Assembly: GCF_004379255.2 (NCBI RefSeq)
Contig: NC_056034.1
Span: 6,698,501 to 6,762,500, forward strand
From: Salvia splendens
Lineage: Eukaryota > Streptophyta > Magnoliopsida > Lamiales > Lamiaceae
Length of the DNA stretch: 64,000 bases
Direction of reading: 5' to 3'
Below are positions 41,995 through 51,832 of the stretch, in pieces (position 1 is the stretch's first letter; each line of letters starts with the position of its first letter). Position numbers and translations under genes: made by a program. The notes below the pieces were generated by a model. The model was given only the letters and a program-made list of their open reading frames with translations, was not told the DNA's origin and did no database searches.

Positions 41995-42783
41995 CTACTG
42001 TCCAGGGTTGCTGAAGTTAAGCCACCTATCTGCAAAATCCTCTGGAAGCCGAGTTCGGTTGTTCCGAGCAGATGAAGAATAAGCAGGTCGACGAGATGCT
42101 ATCCTCGACCCAACGCCTCTTCCCCGAGCCCGAGAAGTCCTAACACCTCGGCGATGAAGAGTCTCTGCAATAAGCATCTGCTGATCTTGCTCGCTCATAG
42201 TCACAACTCCTCGGCGAATTTCAGTCCGTCCCCGTCTTGACGATTCCGGTTGCTCCTGAGCCCGTTCTCGACTTGACGTTTCCGGCTGTTCCGGAGTTCG
42301 TTGTTGGCTGGGAGTAGGATTTTGAACAAGGGAACCAGAGGTTTGATCTGGAGTGCGAGCATCTGTTGGCGCGATATGCCGGAGGAATCTCTCAATTGAG
42401 GGACGCCGGGCAAGAACAATGTCGTACCGAGAAGCCCAGCGCCGCAATGATTTCACGACTTGTTGGCAAGCCGAGCTCTCCAGCGCATTGTTCCTCCGGA
42501 GTACATTATACTCCTCCCACAGTTCGTCAACTCGTTCCTGAACTTCTGATACGGTCATTCCCCCGCGCACACGGATGTAATCCTCATACGCAGTCCTCTC
42601 AGCAATGGCCGTATTCAGCTCGGCCTCCAGATCTTTCTTATCGGACTCTAAGTCCTTGATATCGGCATCCAGCTTCACTAAACGAGCCAGAAGCTCGTCA
42701 TTTTTCGTCTGATCGGCTATAGCTCTTCTCTCAGCTTCGTCCAAAGCCGAAGAGTACAGCCGTTTCCAGTGAAGTATCTCCAT
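41995..42783 (-). CDS. Antisense ORF of the Tat element, coiled-coil protein, 262 aa
   Basis: Open from ATG 42783 (MEILHWKRLYSSALDEAERR). Residues about 10-110 are heptad-like, rich in Glu, Lys, Leu and Ala; residues about 135-190 are low-complexity Thr/Pro/Gln/Ser; the C terminus is Arg-rich. A CAAGGAG-type AG just upstream of the ATG means it could be another exon of the antisense gene at 42984-44841 rather than a separate gene. No known domain was recognised. Confidence 0.6.
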   Translation of the reverse strand: MEILHWKRLYSSALDEAERRAIADQTKNDELLARLVKLDADIKDLESDKKDLEAELNTAIAERTAYEDYIRVRGGMTVSEVQERVDELWEEYNVLRRNNALESSACQQVVKSLRRWASRYDIVLARRPSIERFLRHIAPTDARTPDQTSGSLVQNPTPSQQRTPEQPETSSRERAQEQPESSRRGRTEIRRGVVTMSEQDQQMLIAETLHRRGVRTSRARGRGVGSRIASRRPAYSSSARNNRTRLPEDFADRWLNFSNPGQ

Positions 42784-42983
42784 CTCCTTGGGTACAAAGC
42801 AGCTATATTAGTTCGGCAGCTGTACCGAGCAGATAGTAAAATACAACAGGAATAAAGGCGAGTACGAAAAGCTATACGAAGACAAGTATAGAGAATTTTT
42901 CATTCACAAGGAAAATTTTACACTAGGAGGGCATCAAGGCCATTTTACAAGGAAGAAACTAGACTAAGAGAAGGGAGACGAAA

Positions 42984-44841
42984 TCATACTCCGCCAGCTT
43001 CGTCTCCGGCTCCTCGGTCTGGTACAGCTTCCTTCTCCTGGGCTACCTCAGCCTCGGCCTCGACTCCTGCCGGCCTCGCCTCCGCCTCCTGATCGGCCTC
43101 CTTCTCCGGATGCCCGGCCCGCTCGACTTCGGCCTCCAGCTCCAGCGGCTCGGCCTCACCCTCTCCGTTGTAAGTCGAAGCGGGTGAAACGGGTCCCACG
43201 GAGGCAAAGATAGCCTCCAGGTTCTCGTCCCGATCAGCTCGACAACTCCGGACTCGGTCTGCAGAAAGCAGGACCGAGGATGAAGCGAGCTCCTCAAGGA
43301 GCGGCAGATTCTGAAGCCGAGCTGCTATCTCTCGGCTGTACAGAGGCAGCACGACGTCGGCCCCCTGCTCGCCCTTATCGGTAATTAGCCTTACCAGACT
43401 ACCGACAAAGGCCGAGAACTGGCTGCTCAAAAAGAGTTTCTCCGTGTAAACACGGAGAGCCTCCCCTTGGGCAACCACGGCAGCAGCATCGCTCCGCTTC
43501 GTCTGCTCTCGCTGGATGACGAGCTGGTTTTTGGCAAACTGAGCTTCATCCTGGGCCGAAATCCTAGCAGCTCTGGCCTTCTCAAAGTTAGCCTCAGCCT
43601 GTTCGGCCCGATGACAAGCAGCCGCCAACTTCCTCTGCATCTCGGCATAGTCATTGGACGCTTTGGAGAGTTCGACGGCGACGAGCTTGGAGAGCATATC
43701 GTTCCTCTGAAAATGAATAAAGAAAAAAGTCAACAAAGGGACCACAAAAATACAGAAAAAAAGCAAGGCCAGAAAATCAAGAAGAGAATTCACCTCGGCG
43801 AAGTCCGTGGGCCATAAAAACGGCTCACAGATATGTTCCGAAGGAGGCGCCAAGACCACGTCTTTCTCTGGCGCTCTCGGGGGCTTCTGGGCCTTCCCCC
43901 TCCCCTTTGCCGAAGTTGACTCCGGCTTCTTCGGATCCGAAGAGGTTTTTTGCCTTTTCGGAGTCCTCTCGGCATCAGACGCCGAGCTGGTGGTTTTCGG
44001 CCTCTCCGGCTCCTTGGACTCCGAAGATTTTCGGGTAGCCTTGTTCAGCATGAACACTGCCAAAAAGCAAGAAAGCAAGGTTAGTTTTCTTCGTTAAAGC
44101 AGTAGAACATAAAGGTAAAGAGAAATCCTCACCCTCGGCCTCTTCGTCCGAAGACGAGATGTCGAACACGACGTCGCCCTTGACGAGCTCAGACTCCGTG
44201 TATTGTTTCCTAACTATGGGAATCTTGTTGAGCTCGTCATCGAGCTCGGCCAATGGTTCTAACCGAGGGTGAGGAATCACGGACTTCGGCCCTCTCCAGG
44301 GGAAGCCCGGAGCCGCTGTCCTATCATAAAAAAAGAAGCGGTTTTGCCATTTCGGCCACTTGGTTTTGCAGAATGCCCTAAAAGGCTGTAAGGGGATCAA
44401 GTAAAACCAAGATCCCTTCCTTTTAAATTGGAAAAAATTAAGGATTGCCCGCAGAGACAGATCCTTATCTAACCTACGGAGTTCGGCAGCAAAAGCCGAC
44501 AAGTGCCTCCAAGAATTCGGAGTCACCTGACCTAAGGGGAGTTGAAAAAAATCAAGAAGCTCTACAAAAGGTGGGGGAAGAGGGAAACGAAGCCCGCATT
44601 CTAAGCAGGCTTCGTAAACGGTGGCATAACCCTCCGGCGGGTCGTTAGCCCTATGATCATCGTCGGGAACCACCGCCTTCCCCCCAGGAAAAGAGTATTT
44701 TTCGTAAAGGGATATCACAGTATCCTTGCTCAAGATACTGTGAAAATACTCTGCGGTCTTCTCCCCGGATTCTTTCCGGCTAGAAGACCCCTTACCCCCT
44801 TTTCTACCGCTACCAGACTCAGACGAAGAGGAAGCAGACAT
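42984..44841 (-). CDS. Antisense gene of the Tat element, 3 exons, 564 aa, Transposase_28-like
   Basis: Read on the minus strand from ATG 44841 (MSASSSSESGSGRKGG). Exon 1 is 44841-44133, exon 2 44056-43794, exon 3 43706-42984. Both introns are GT-AG and the phases match (total 565 codons). Exon 1 encodes a globular part (FHSILSKDTVISLYEKY, GYATVYEACLECGLRFPLPPPFVELLDFFQLPLGQVTPNSWRHL cut here as landmarks by region) like the 'putative gypsy type transposon' domain (Transposase_28) known from antisense ORFs of Tat elements. Exon 2 is basic and nuclear-localisation-like. Exon 3 is a long coiled coil with an acidic Glu/Ala tail. The function of these proteins is unknown. The second intron is AT-rich, unlike the exons. 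Confidence 0.78.
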
Positions 44842-44971
44842 GGTTCTTACTCTTTGAAAGTTTGAAGAAATCCTGAGGAAATTTTTGAAAGCGGAAGGAA
44901 ATTTTTCACGCAAAAGATAGAGAGTGCAGAAGAAGCCAATAGCAAAGGTGTTCAAATGATGAAGAAAGGCG

Positions 44972-44980
44972 GTATTTATC
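44972..44980 (-). promoter_or_regulatory. Possible TATA box of the antisense gene
   Basis: GATAAATAC on the minus strand about 135 bases upstream of ATG 44841. It is weak by itself; it is the only AT-rich TATA-like site between the 3' LTR and the start. Confidence 0.35.
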
Positions 44981-45180
44981 AGATTTGGAAAAGATTTCAA
45001 ATCATCGCACCGTTTCATATCCCACCTTTTCAGGATTCGACGGCCGGATTTTACTGTCGCATTTAATGCCGCATTTAATGCAGTCACGCGCAGGGCACGT
45101 CCCCTGACTTCAGCCTCCCCCGTACCCTTTTCCAGAATGCCGAAGTGACTCGCTTCGCCGAAGTGATTCACTTCGCTTTT

Positions 45181-45192
45181 CGGGGGGGGTAG
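45181..45192 (+). other. Polypurine tract
   Basis: CGGGGGGGGTAG directly before the TG of the 3' LTR, the expected place for plus-strand priming. Confidence 0.75.
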
Positions 45193-45909
45193 TGATGGGG
45201 TGCGTACTAAACAAGCCCAACAGCAACGACGGCCCATCAGCCCAAAGCCCAAGCAGGAGTATGAGTTCGGCATTACCAAAGAGTTCGGCCTCAGCCTACA
45301 GCTCGGTAAAAGCCAACCTATCAAGCTCTGCTCTCAGGTCGGCATCAAGCTCTACTCTCAGATCGGCAACCAAAGCAGGAGTATGAGTTCGGCATTACCA
45401 AAGAGTTCGGCCTCAGCCTACAGCTCGGTAAAAGCCAACCAATCAAGCTCTACTCTCAGATCGGCAACCGAAGCAGTTCGGTCTCAGTATTCGACCGAAC
45501 AAGGAGTTAGTGGACCCATACAGGATGTCCAACACACCCACTACCACGTGGTGTCAACTCAGGCCACGATCGTAGGCCATGACCTACGCTACATCCACGA
45601 TCTTAGGCCATGACCTACACGACATCCACGACTTAGGGTGGTGATGCAAGCCACGATCTTAGTTCAAGATATAAATAGAACTTAGATCAGATAGAAGAGG
45701 GTTAAGCTCTCTAGAGATAAAACACCATATAGCAAATAGCAAGTTTGTATTTGTAAGCTGTAGAAAACAGATCAAGCAATACAATCTTGCCCTCCCTTTT
45801 TCCCGTGGACGTAGATTTACTTCAGTAAATCGAACCACGTAAATTCTTTGTGTCATAATCTTCATTCTCTACCAGCATTTACAAACATCAGAAATTCGCG
45901 GATTCATCA
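45193..45909 (+). repeat. 3' LTR
   Basis: 717 bp, the same length as the 5' LTR, with the same open frames and the same internal duplication. I saw no mismatch by eye. It is followed by the ACACG target duplication. Confidence 0.95.
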
Positions 45910-46620
45910 ACACGATAACACGACACGAACCGGCACGAAAATAATGGGTTTGTGTCAGAGCTTATTGGGTTCGTGTCCTTATTGGGTCGACCCGTTAAGG
46001 ACACGAAAATTTCGTGTCGTGTTCGTGTCGTGTTCGTGTCGGGTTCGTGTTATCCGTTAACAATACGTGTTCGTGTCGTGTTCGTGTTATCCGTTAACAA
46101 ATAATATTTTAATATTATTAATTCTTATTATTTTCATTTTTAATAGGTTTAACCGTTATCAGGTCGTGTTGTTATCGAGTCGTTATCGTGTCATCTCGTG
46201 TACGTGTTGTTATCGTGTCGTGTTGACCCGAATTGGTTCGTGTCGTTAATGGATTCGTGTCGTGTTCGTGTCTGAGGGTTTCGTGTCGTGTTCGTGTTCG
46301 TGTTTGAGGTTTTCTTAACGGGTCGTGTTCGTGTTTGTTGTTATCATGTTCGTGTCGTTATCGTGTCGACACGATAATGACCCGACACGCACGATTTGCC
46401 ACCCCTAGATTAAACCCAATGAATATAATTGATGCGAGTAAATGGGCCCAAGCTGAAGCAATAGAAAACAAAAGTTATAACGGGGGAATTAGTCTTGTGT
46501 AAGTTTATTTAATACCCAATCACAATATACATTGCTATCAGTCTAGTCCAAGCCCGTGTCGTTTCACTGATGGCTGGGTCTTGGTTCGCCCGCCCAATTG
46601 ACAACTCTAATAAGTAGTAC

Positions 46621-46872
46621 TTCCTCCCTCCGAGAATAGGAGTCTCGTTTTTCCATTTTAGTTCGTCCGTGAATAGGAGTCCTGGTTAATTTTTACCATA
46701 AATGGTAATATGATTCTACCTTCTACTAACTCATTCCTCTCGCATTTCATTTAAAACTAATATATATAGGTGAGACCTCTATTCCACTAACTTTTTTCCA
46801 CTCACTTTTCCTAACATTTCTTAAAACTCGTGCCGCCAAGAAATGAGACTCCTAATGGCGGACGAAGGGAAT
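46621..46872. mobile_element. Stowaway-like MITE, about 250 bp
   Basis: Ends TTCCTCCCTCCGAGAATAGGA (46621) and ...CTCCTAATGGCGGACGAAGGGA (46870) form an imperfect inverted repeat, with GGAGTCTC as the best conserved part. The interior shares the TAGGTGAGACCTCTATTCC and ACTCGTGCCGCCAAGAAATG type blocks of similar MITEs. TA target likely, exact base uncertain. Confidence 0.75.
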
Positions 46873-47756
46873 AATAACTAATATCAAAATACGATATGAA
46901 ACCATTGTATGCATGTTATTTTATATCATATACTGACTAAACTTCAATGAATTTTGCTGCCAGTGGCAACGCCGAATTGCCTTAAATTCTTCCTGAGCTC
47001 AGTCTTTAACTTTTTGAATCAAATACTTTCCCTCAATATCAACTAAAATTAAGTCAAGTTTCCGAGTAAGGGCACATGTAGTTATTTAAAAAAAATTAAT
47101 TATAGCCGATAACCTAAAGTTTCAACAAACTTTTTTAAACAACCCTCAACTTTGAGAAATTATTTGATCATAAACACAATCACACCAAAATTGTGGCATT
47201 TGTTCTTCATTGAAATTTGACCTAAAAAAGGATGATTAATCACTATGAAACTAGAGTCTAAATCTAATGCCTTATATATTAAACCGTCATCGATGGTCGA
47301 ATCATACTTGAAAGTAACTTCCGGTTTCGATTCCGATTCAAACCACATTGATGGTTTGATGATGATGTGCATGTATAACAGTATAAGGAAATATTTGAAG
47401 ACTATAAAAGGTCTAAGATTATTTCTATATGGAAGACCCTCTTGTAATGGCTTGAACTAACCCAATCTAATCCAATGTAGTCTTAAAGCTCTCCATTGCT
47501 CTTCCATTTCTATATTTACATTTCTGTCTTTCAATTCTATTTTACAACAATGAGATGAGAACCATACAAAAAATTAAATTTAGACAGAATTACCCTTCGC
47601 TTTCTAGATTTTGTTGACGGTCGCCCATTTTGAATTCTGATAAAAAAATAGTTGGACAATATTCAGATGATAGATAATTGAAACAGTCACCTTTCCAGAT
47701 GGATATATGTTCATGCTACTTCATACGTCCATTATAGATTTAATATATATATTGTA
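46873..47756. other. AT-rich spacer, no gene seen
   Basis: No coding region or element ends recognised. Small open frames at 47160-47460 overlap on both strands and have no domain. Confidence 0.5.
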
Positions 47757-48318
47757 AGGGTTTGATCAATTGAGATTTTTTAGCCTAATTGAGAATTGAG
47801 ATGCATTATTAGCCACTCATTTTTATTAAATGAGTGGTCAAGACTTTGCCACATGAAAAATATTTTTAGATTAATTAATTATGAAAGGGCGGACTGATAA
47901 TTTCATGATAACATTTTATTCAATAAATACTTTTTTTATTTTATTTTATTTTTTTAAAATTTTATTTTATTTTTAAATTTTTTTTGTCAACTACACACAT
48001 ATAATGTCAACTACATATACAATTCATGTCTACTACACACATATAATGTCAACTATGTGTACAATTCATGTCAACTACATATAAAATTCATGTCAACTAC
48101 ACACATATAATGTCAACTACATATACAATTCATGTCAACTATACACATATAATGTCAACTATAAGTTGTTGACCTTTGATGTGCAGGCTATTGACGATAA
48201 TGCTCCCTAGTTGACATAATCTACTTGCAGTTGACATTTCGAAAATGTTGTGAATGCGTGGCTGAAAATGCATATCAATTCTCAATTAAGCTAAAAAATC
48301 TCAACCTAACAGGACCCT
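47757..48318. mobile_element. TIR element with internal minisatellite, about 562 bp
   Basis: Inverted ends of about 50 bases: AGGGTTTGATCAATTGAG... then ATTTTTTAGCCTAATTGAGA (47757-47810) and the near-complement TTCTCAATTAAGCTAAAAAAT ending at ACCCT 48318. Between them, 47985-48165 is a minisatellite made of TGTCAACTACACACATATAA and TACAATTCATGTCAACTAC-type phrases. Flanks ATATTGTA and ATATTATC are similar but not equal. Class not determined (hAT- or MULE-type MITE). Confidence 0.65.
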
Positions 48319-48738
48319 ATATTATCGTAGCATAATTCTGTAAGAATTTTATTATCATTGTATGATGTACACCCATAATCTGTCTACAAGAGTGTTGAGA
48401 AATAATCCTATAGATTGATATTTGGAATTCACGGCAGTGTAGCACCACCATCCATTGTTTTCTTAGAACTAGATAATCATGGTAGACCAAACAGATTGCC
48501 ATGATCCCTTCCTCATCAATTTCTTATGTTAGAAATAGGAGTATTTAGATCCTTCAACTAGAATAGGAGTATGCACTGAAACTACCAAATACCCCAATCC
48601 AGTTCATAGGTACACAAAAATTAACATTTCCTCCAATAACACACTATTAGCCCTTTGCCACACACTTGAATTCTTTACATATACACTGATGCAGACTCAA
48701 AAAAAAAAATCGTTGTGTGTGTTAGTGGGCGACAGCCT
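48319..48738. other. Spacer, no gene seen
   Basis: No coding sequence or repeat recognised. Confidence 0.5.
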
Positions 48739-49098
48739 TTAGGGTGTCCACTATGGGACGCCCGCGGCTATAGCCGCGGGTTGGGGCGGTAGGCGGGCGC
48801 ATTATAGTGGCGGAGTTGTCCGCCCCGCGGGCGGAAACCATTTCGGGGGCGGTATGCGGCGGACGCGCGTTCGCCGACTCCAGGGCGAGGACGCGGCTAT
48901 GGGGGGGGGGGGGGGGTGGACGCGGCTATAGGCGCGCCGCCTATAGTGGCGGCGCCAACCGCCGCGGCTATGCCGATTTTCAATTTTTTTTTTTACATTT
49001 CAATTCCCCTATAAATACACCACACTCCATTCATTATTTTCACACCATTCCAACACAACATCTATACAAATTTCTCTCACTATAATTTGGGGTCGGAA

Positions 49099-50403
49099 AT
49101 GAACAATTAGTGGAGAGACAGTTGGAATGCTCTGATTCAACATGTGCAACACCAGGCCGCCCAGGAGGTAGCGGCCCGTTTGGCGGAGGAGGCGGAGGAT
49201 GCGGAGGATCCGATCCCTCGCACCATTACTCATCGGCGGACAATCCCACGAGACCACGTCGGTGCTCACCAACGTCTAATGGATGATTACTTCGTGGATA
49301 ACCCCCGTTATCCACCCGAGATATTCCGCCGGAGATTCAGGATGTCGCAGCGGCTGTTCAACTATATAGCGGCGAATTTGGCGGAGCGTTACCGGTGCTT
49401 CACCCTCCGGCGTGATGCGGCTGGCCGGATCGGGCTGTCCACACAACAGAAGTGCACCGCTGCAATCCGACAGCTTGCCTACGCCGGACCAGCGGACATG
49501 TTCGATGAATACCTACAGATGGGTGAGACGACTGGCCTCACGGTGCTTAGGCAGTTCTGTAAGGGGATCCGGGAAATTTTCGGTGGGGAGTTTCTACGGA
49601 AGCCCAACCCGGATGAGTGTCAGCGCCTACTGGATATGCACGGGTCGGTGCACGGCTTCCCAAGAATGTTAGGAAGTATCGATTGCATGCATTGGGAGTG
49701 GAGGAACTGCCGCGTGGCATGGAAAGGCCAGTTCACTACTGGATTCAAAAGCAAGCATCCAACGATGATACTGGAAGCCGTTGCGGACTATCGTCTGAAG
49801 ATCTGACATGCGTATTTCGGCGTGACAGGTTCGAACAACGACATCAGTGTTCTTCAGTCGTCACCGCTCTTCAACGAGGAGTGCCGGGAGGAGGGGCCAG
49901 AAATCAGCTTTGTAGCCAACGATACGCAGTACAGTAGGGGCTACTATTTGGCAGATGGAATATATCCGCGGTGGCCCGTATTCGTGAAGACTGTCCGCCA
50001 ACCGGTAGGACCGAAGAAACAATATTTTGTGCGCAAACAAGAGAGTGCTAGGAAGGACGTTGAGCGGGCTTTTGGTGTCCTCCAATCGCGGTGGGCTATT
50101 ATACGGTGTCCGGCACGAGTTTGGCACGAAGATGATGTCGCGAATATTATGTTAGCCTGTATCATATTGCATAATATGATAATAGAAGATGAAGGATTTG
50201 TGGCAGAGCGATGGGCGCCGGAAGAGGGCGCAAGTACAAGTCACGGTGTCGCCTCCGCGCCGATCCAGATGGGCGTACCATGGAGCAATGAATATTTGAT
50301 CCAACGCTTCGCTGATATGCGCAGGACCACATCACATAACACACTGCAGGCCGATTTGATAGAAGAAGTGTGGGCACGTAGGGGAGGTGGGGGCGTTGTT
50401 TAA
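49099..50403 (+). pseudogene. Harbinger transposase, element E, two in-frame stops
   Basis: From ATG 49099 the 435-codon frame is open except for a TAG at codon 4 (49108-49110) and a TGA at 49804-49806. Catalytic blocks are complete: GSIDCMHWEW, GSNNDISVLQSS, ARKDVERAFGVLQ, then LACIILHNMI and the tail LIEEVWARRGG. The TGA falls at the Trp before HAYFG, as in B and C, and is followed by C. If translation starts at a later codon the first stop is bypassed; the nearest in-frame candidate is a GTG at 49144. Confidence 0.87.
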
Positions 50404-50540
50404 ATTTGGTAGTGATTTGTACTAGATTCAATGTAGTGTGTGATTTTAATTTTAATTTTAATTTTGTGTGTAATTCTAATTTTAATTTTAATTTTAATTT
50501 TAATTTTAATTTGTATTTTATTTATATTTATATTTTTATT
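50404..50540. repeat. (TTTTAA)n-like simple repeat in element E
   Basis: AATTTTAATTTTAATTTTAA-type hexamer-like run downstream of the transposase stop (about 50435-50540), inside the 3' part of the element. Confidence 0.85.
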
Positions 50541-50766
50541 TTAAATTCGTATAGTCGGCTTCTTCTAATTACGTATAGCCCGATAAATTTGTTTATAATT
50601 ACTTGAAACATAAAATGAAAGTTGATTATAAAATTTGAGGGCTATTGGAGGTGTCCACCATAGTGGCGGACACAAAATTTTGGGACTATGGACAACAAAA
50701 TTAGGGCCATGGATAAAAATTGGGGCGGGGCTATTGGGTGTGTCCGCCTTATAGTGGACATCCTTA

Positions 50767-51516
<750 letters not shown>

Positions 51517-51832
51517 ACAATGATACATTCTGAGTCTCTGACAAAGTTTAACAACCGCCTTTTACAGGAAGGCTTGTAGCCCTACTTGCGTCAATCCAAG
51601 AGAGAGAGCAGTTGACAGACTGCACTGTTCTTCTTCTCCGTATCTTCCTCCCCACAACCTCATCCATTTCTCCATCCCTTCTCTCTCTACACTCTGTAAT
51701 TCGCATATAGATTCCATAAACACGTTCACCACAGATTTATATTCACAAAATGCCTGCATTTCATTGATTCCCGTTCCCTGCCCAACGAATCACTCATTCT
51801 TCTGCATAATCGAGCGTAGTCGGCCGTACATC

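Larger units (their letters stand above)
34788..45909 (+). mobile_element. Ty3/gypsy Tat-group LTR retrotransposon, 11122 bp, complete
   Basis: Two 717-bp LTRs starting TGATGGGG and ending TTCATCA, a primer-binding site directly inside the left LTR, a G-rich polypurine tract before the right LTR, and a perfect ACACG duplication (34783-34787, 45910-45914). Coding order is gag, protease, RT, degenerate RNase H, a second archaeal-type RNase H, integrase; the second RNase H marks the Tat group. A 4.2-kb region between pol and the right LTR carries minisatellites and an antisense spliced gene. No inactivating change other than the in-phase TAG was found, so the copy may be autonomous. Confidence 0.95.
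34770..46407. mobile_element. hAT-like element split by the Tat retrotransposon
   Basis: Ends TAGGGCTGACAATTTTTGACACG (34770) and ...CGCACGATTTGCCACCCCTA (46407). Flanks are GATTAAAAAC and GATTAAAC, compatible with an 8-bp duplication with slippage in the A run. Its own sequence is 34770-34787 plus 45910-46407, about 510 bp, made mostly of GTGTCGTGTTCGTGTC-type repeats. It has no coding capacity. The LTR retrotransposon sits 18 bases in from the left end. Confidence 0.78.
48742..50763 (+). mobile_element. PIF/Harbinger element E, 2022 bp
   Basis: Ends GGGTGTCCACTATGGGACG (48742) and the complement of GGATGTCCACTATAAGGCG (50763), with TTA on both sides (48739-48741, 50764-50766). The subterminal regions repeat TATAGTGGCGG/CCGC(C)TATAG motifs in both orientations. 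A G run near 48899-48916 is present. One transposase gene on the plus strand. The MITE at 28851-29356 is its internally deleted relative. Confidence 0.92.

Noticed and set aside
43975..45324. A 449-residue antisense protein starting in the 3' LTR
   Set aside because: The better start is ATG 44841; the region before it is low-quality coding and overlaps the LTR, and the 3' end of this frame runs into an intron.
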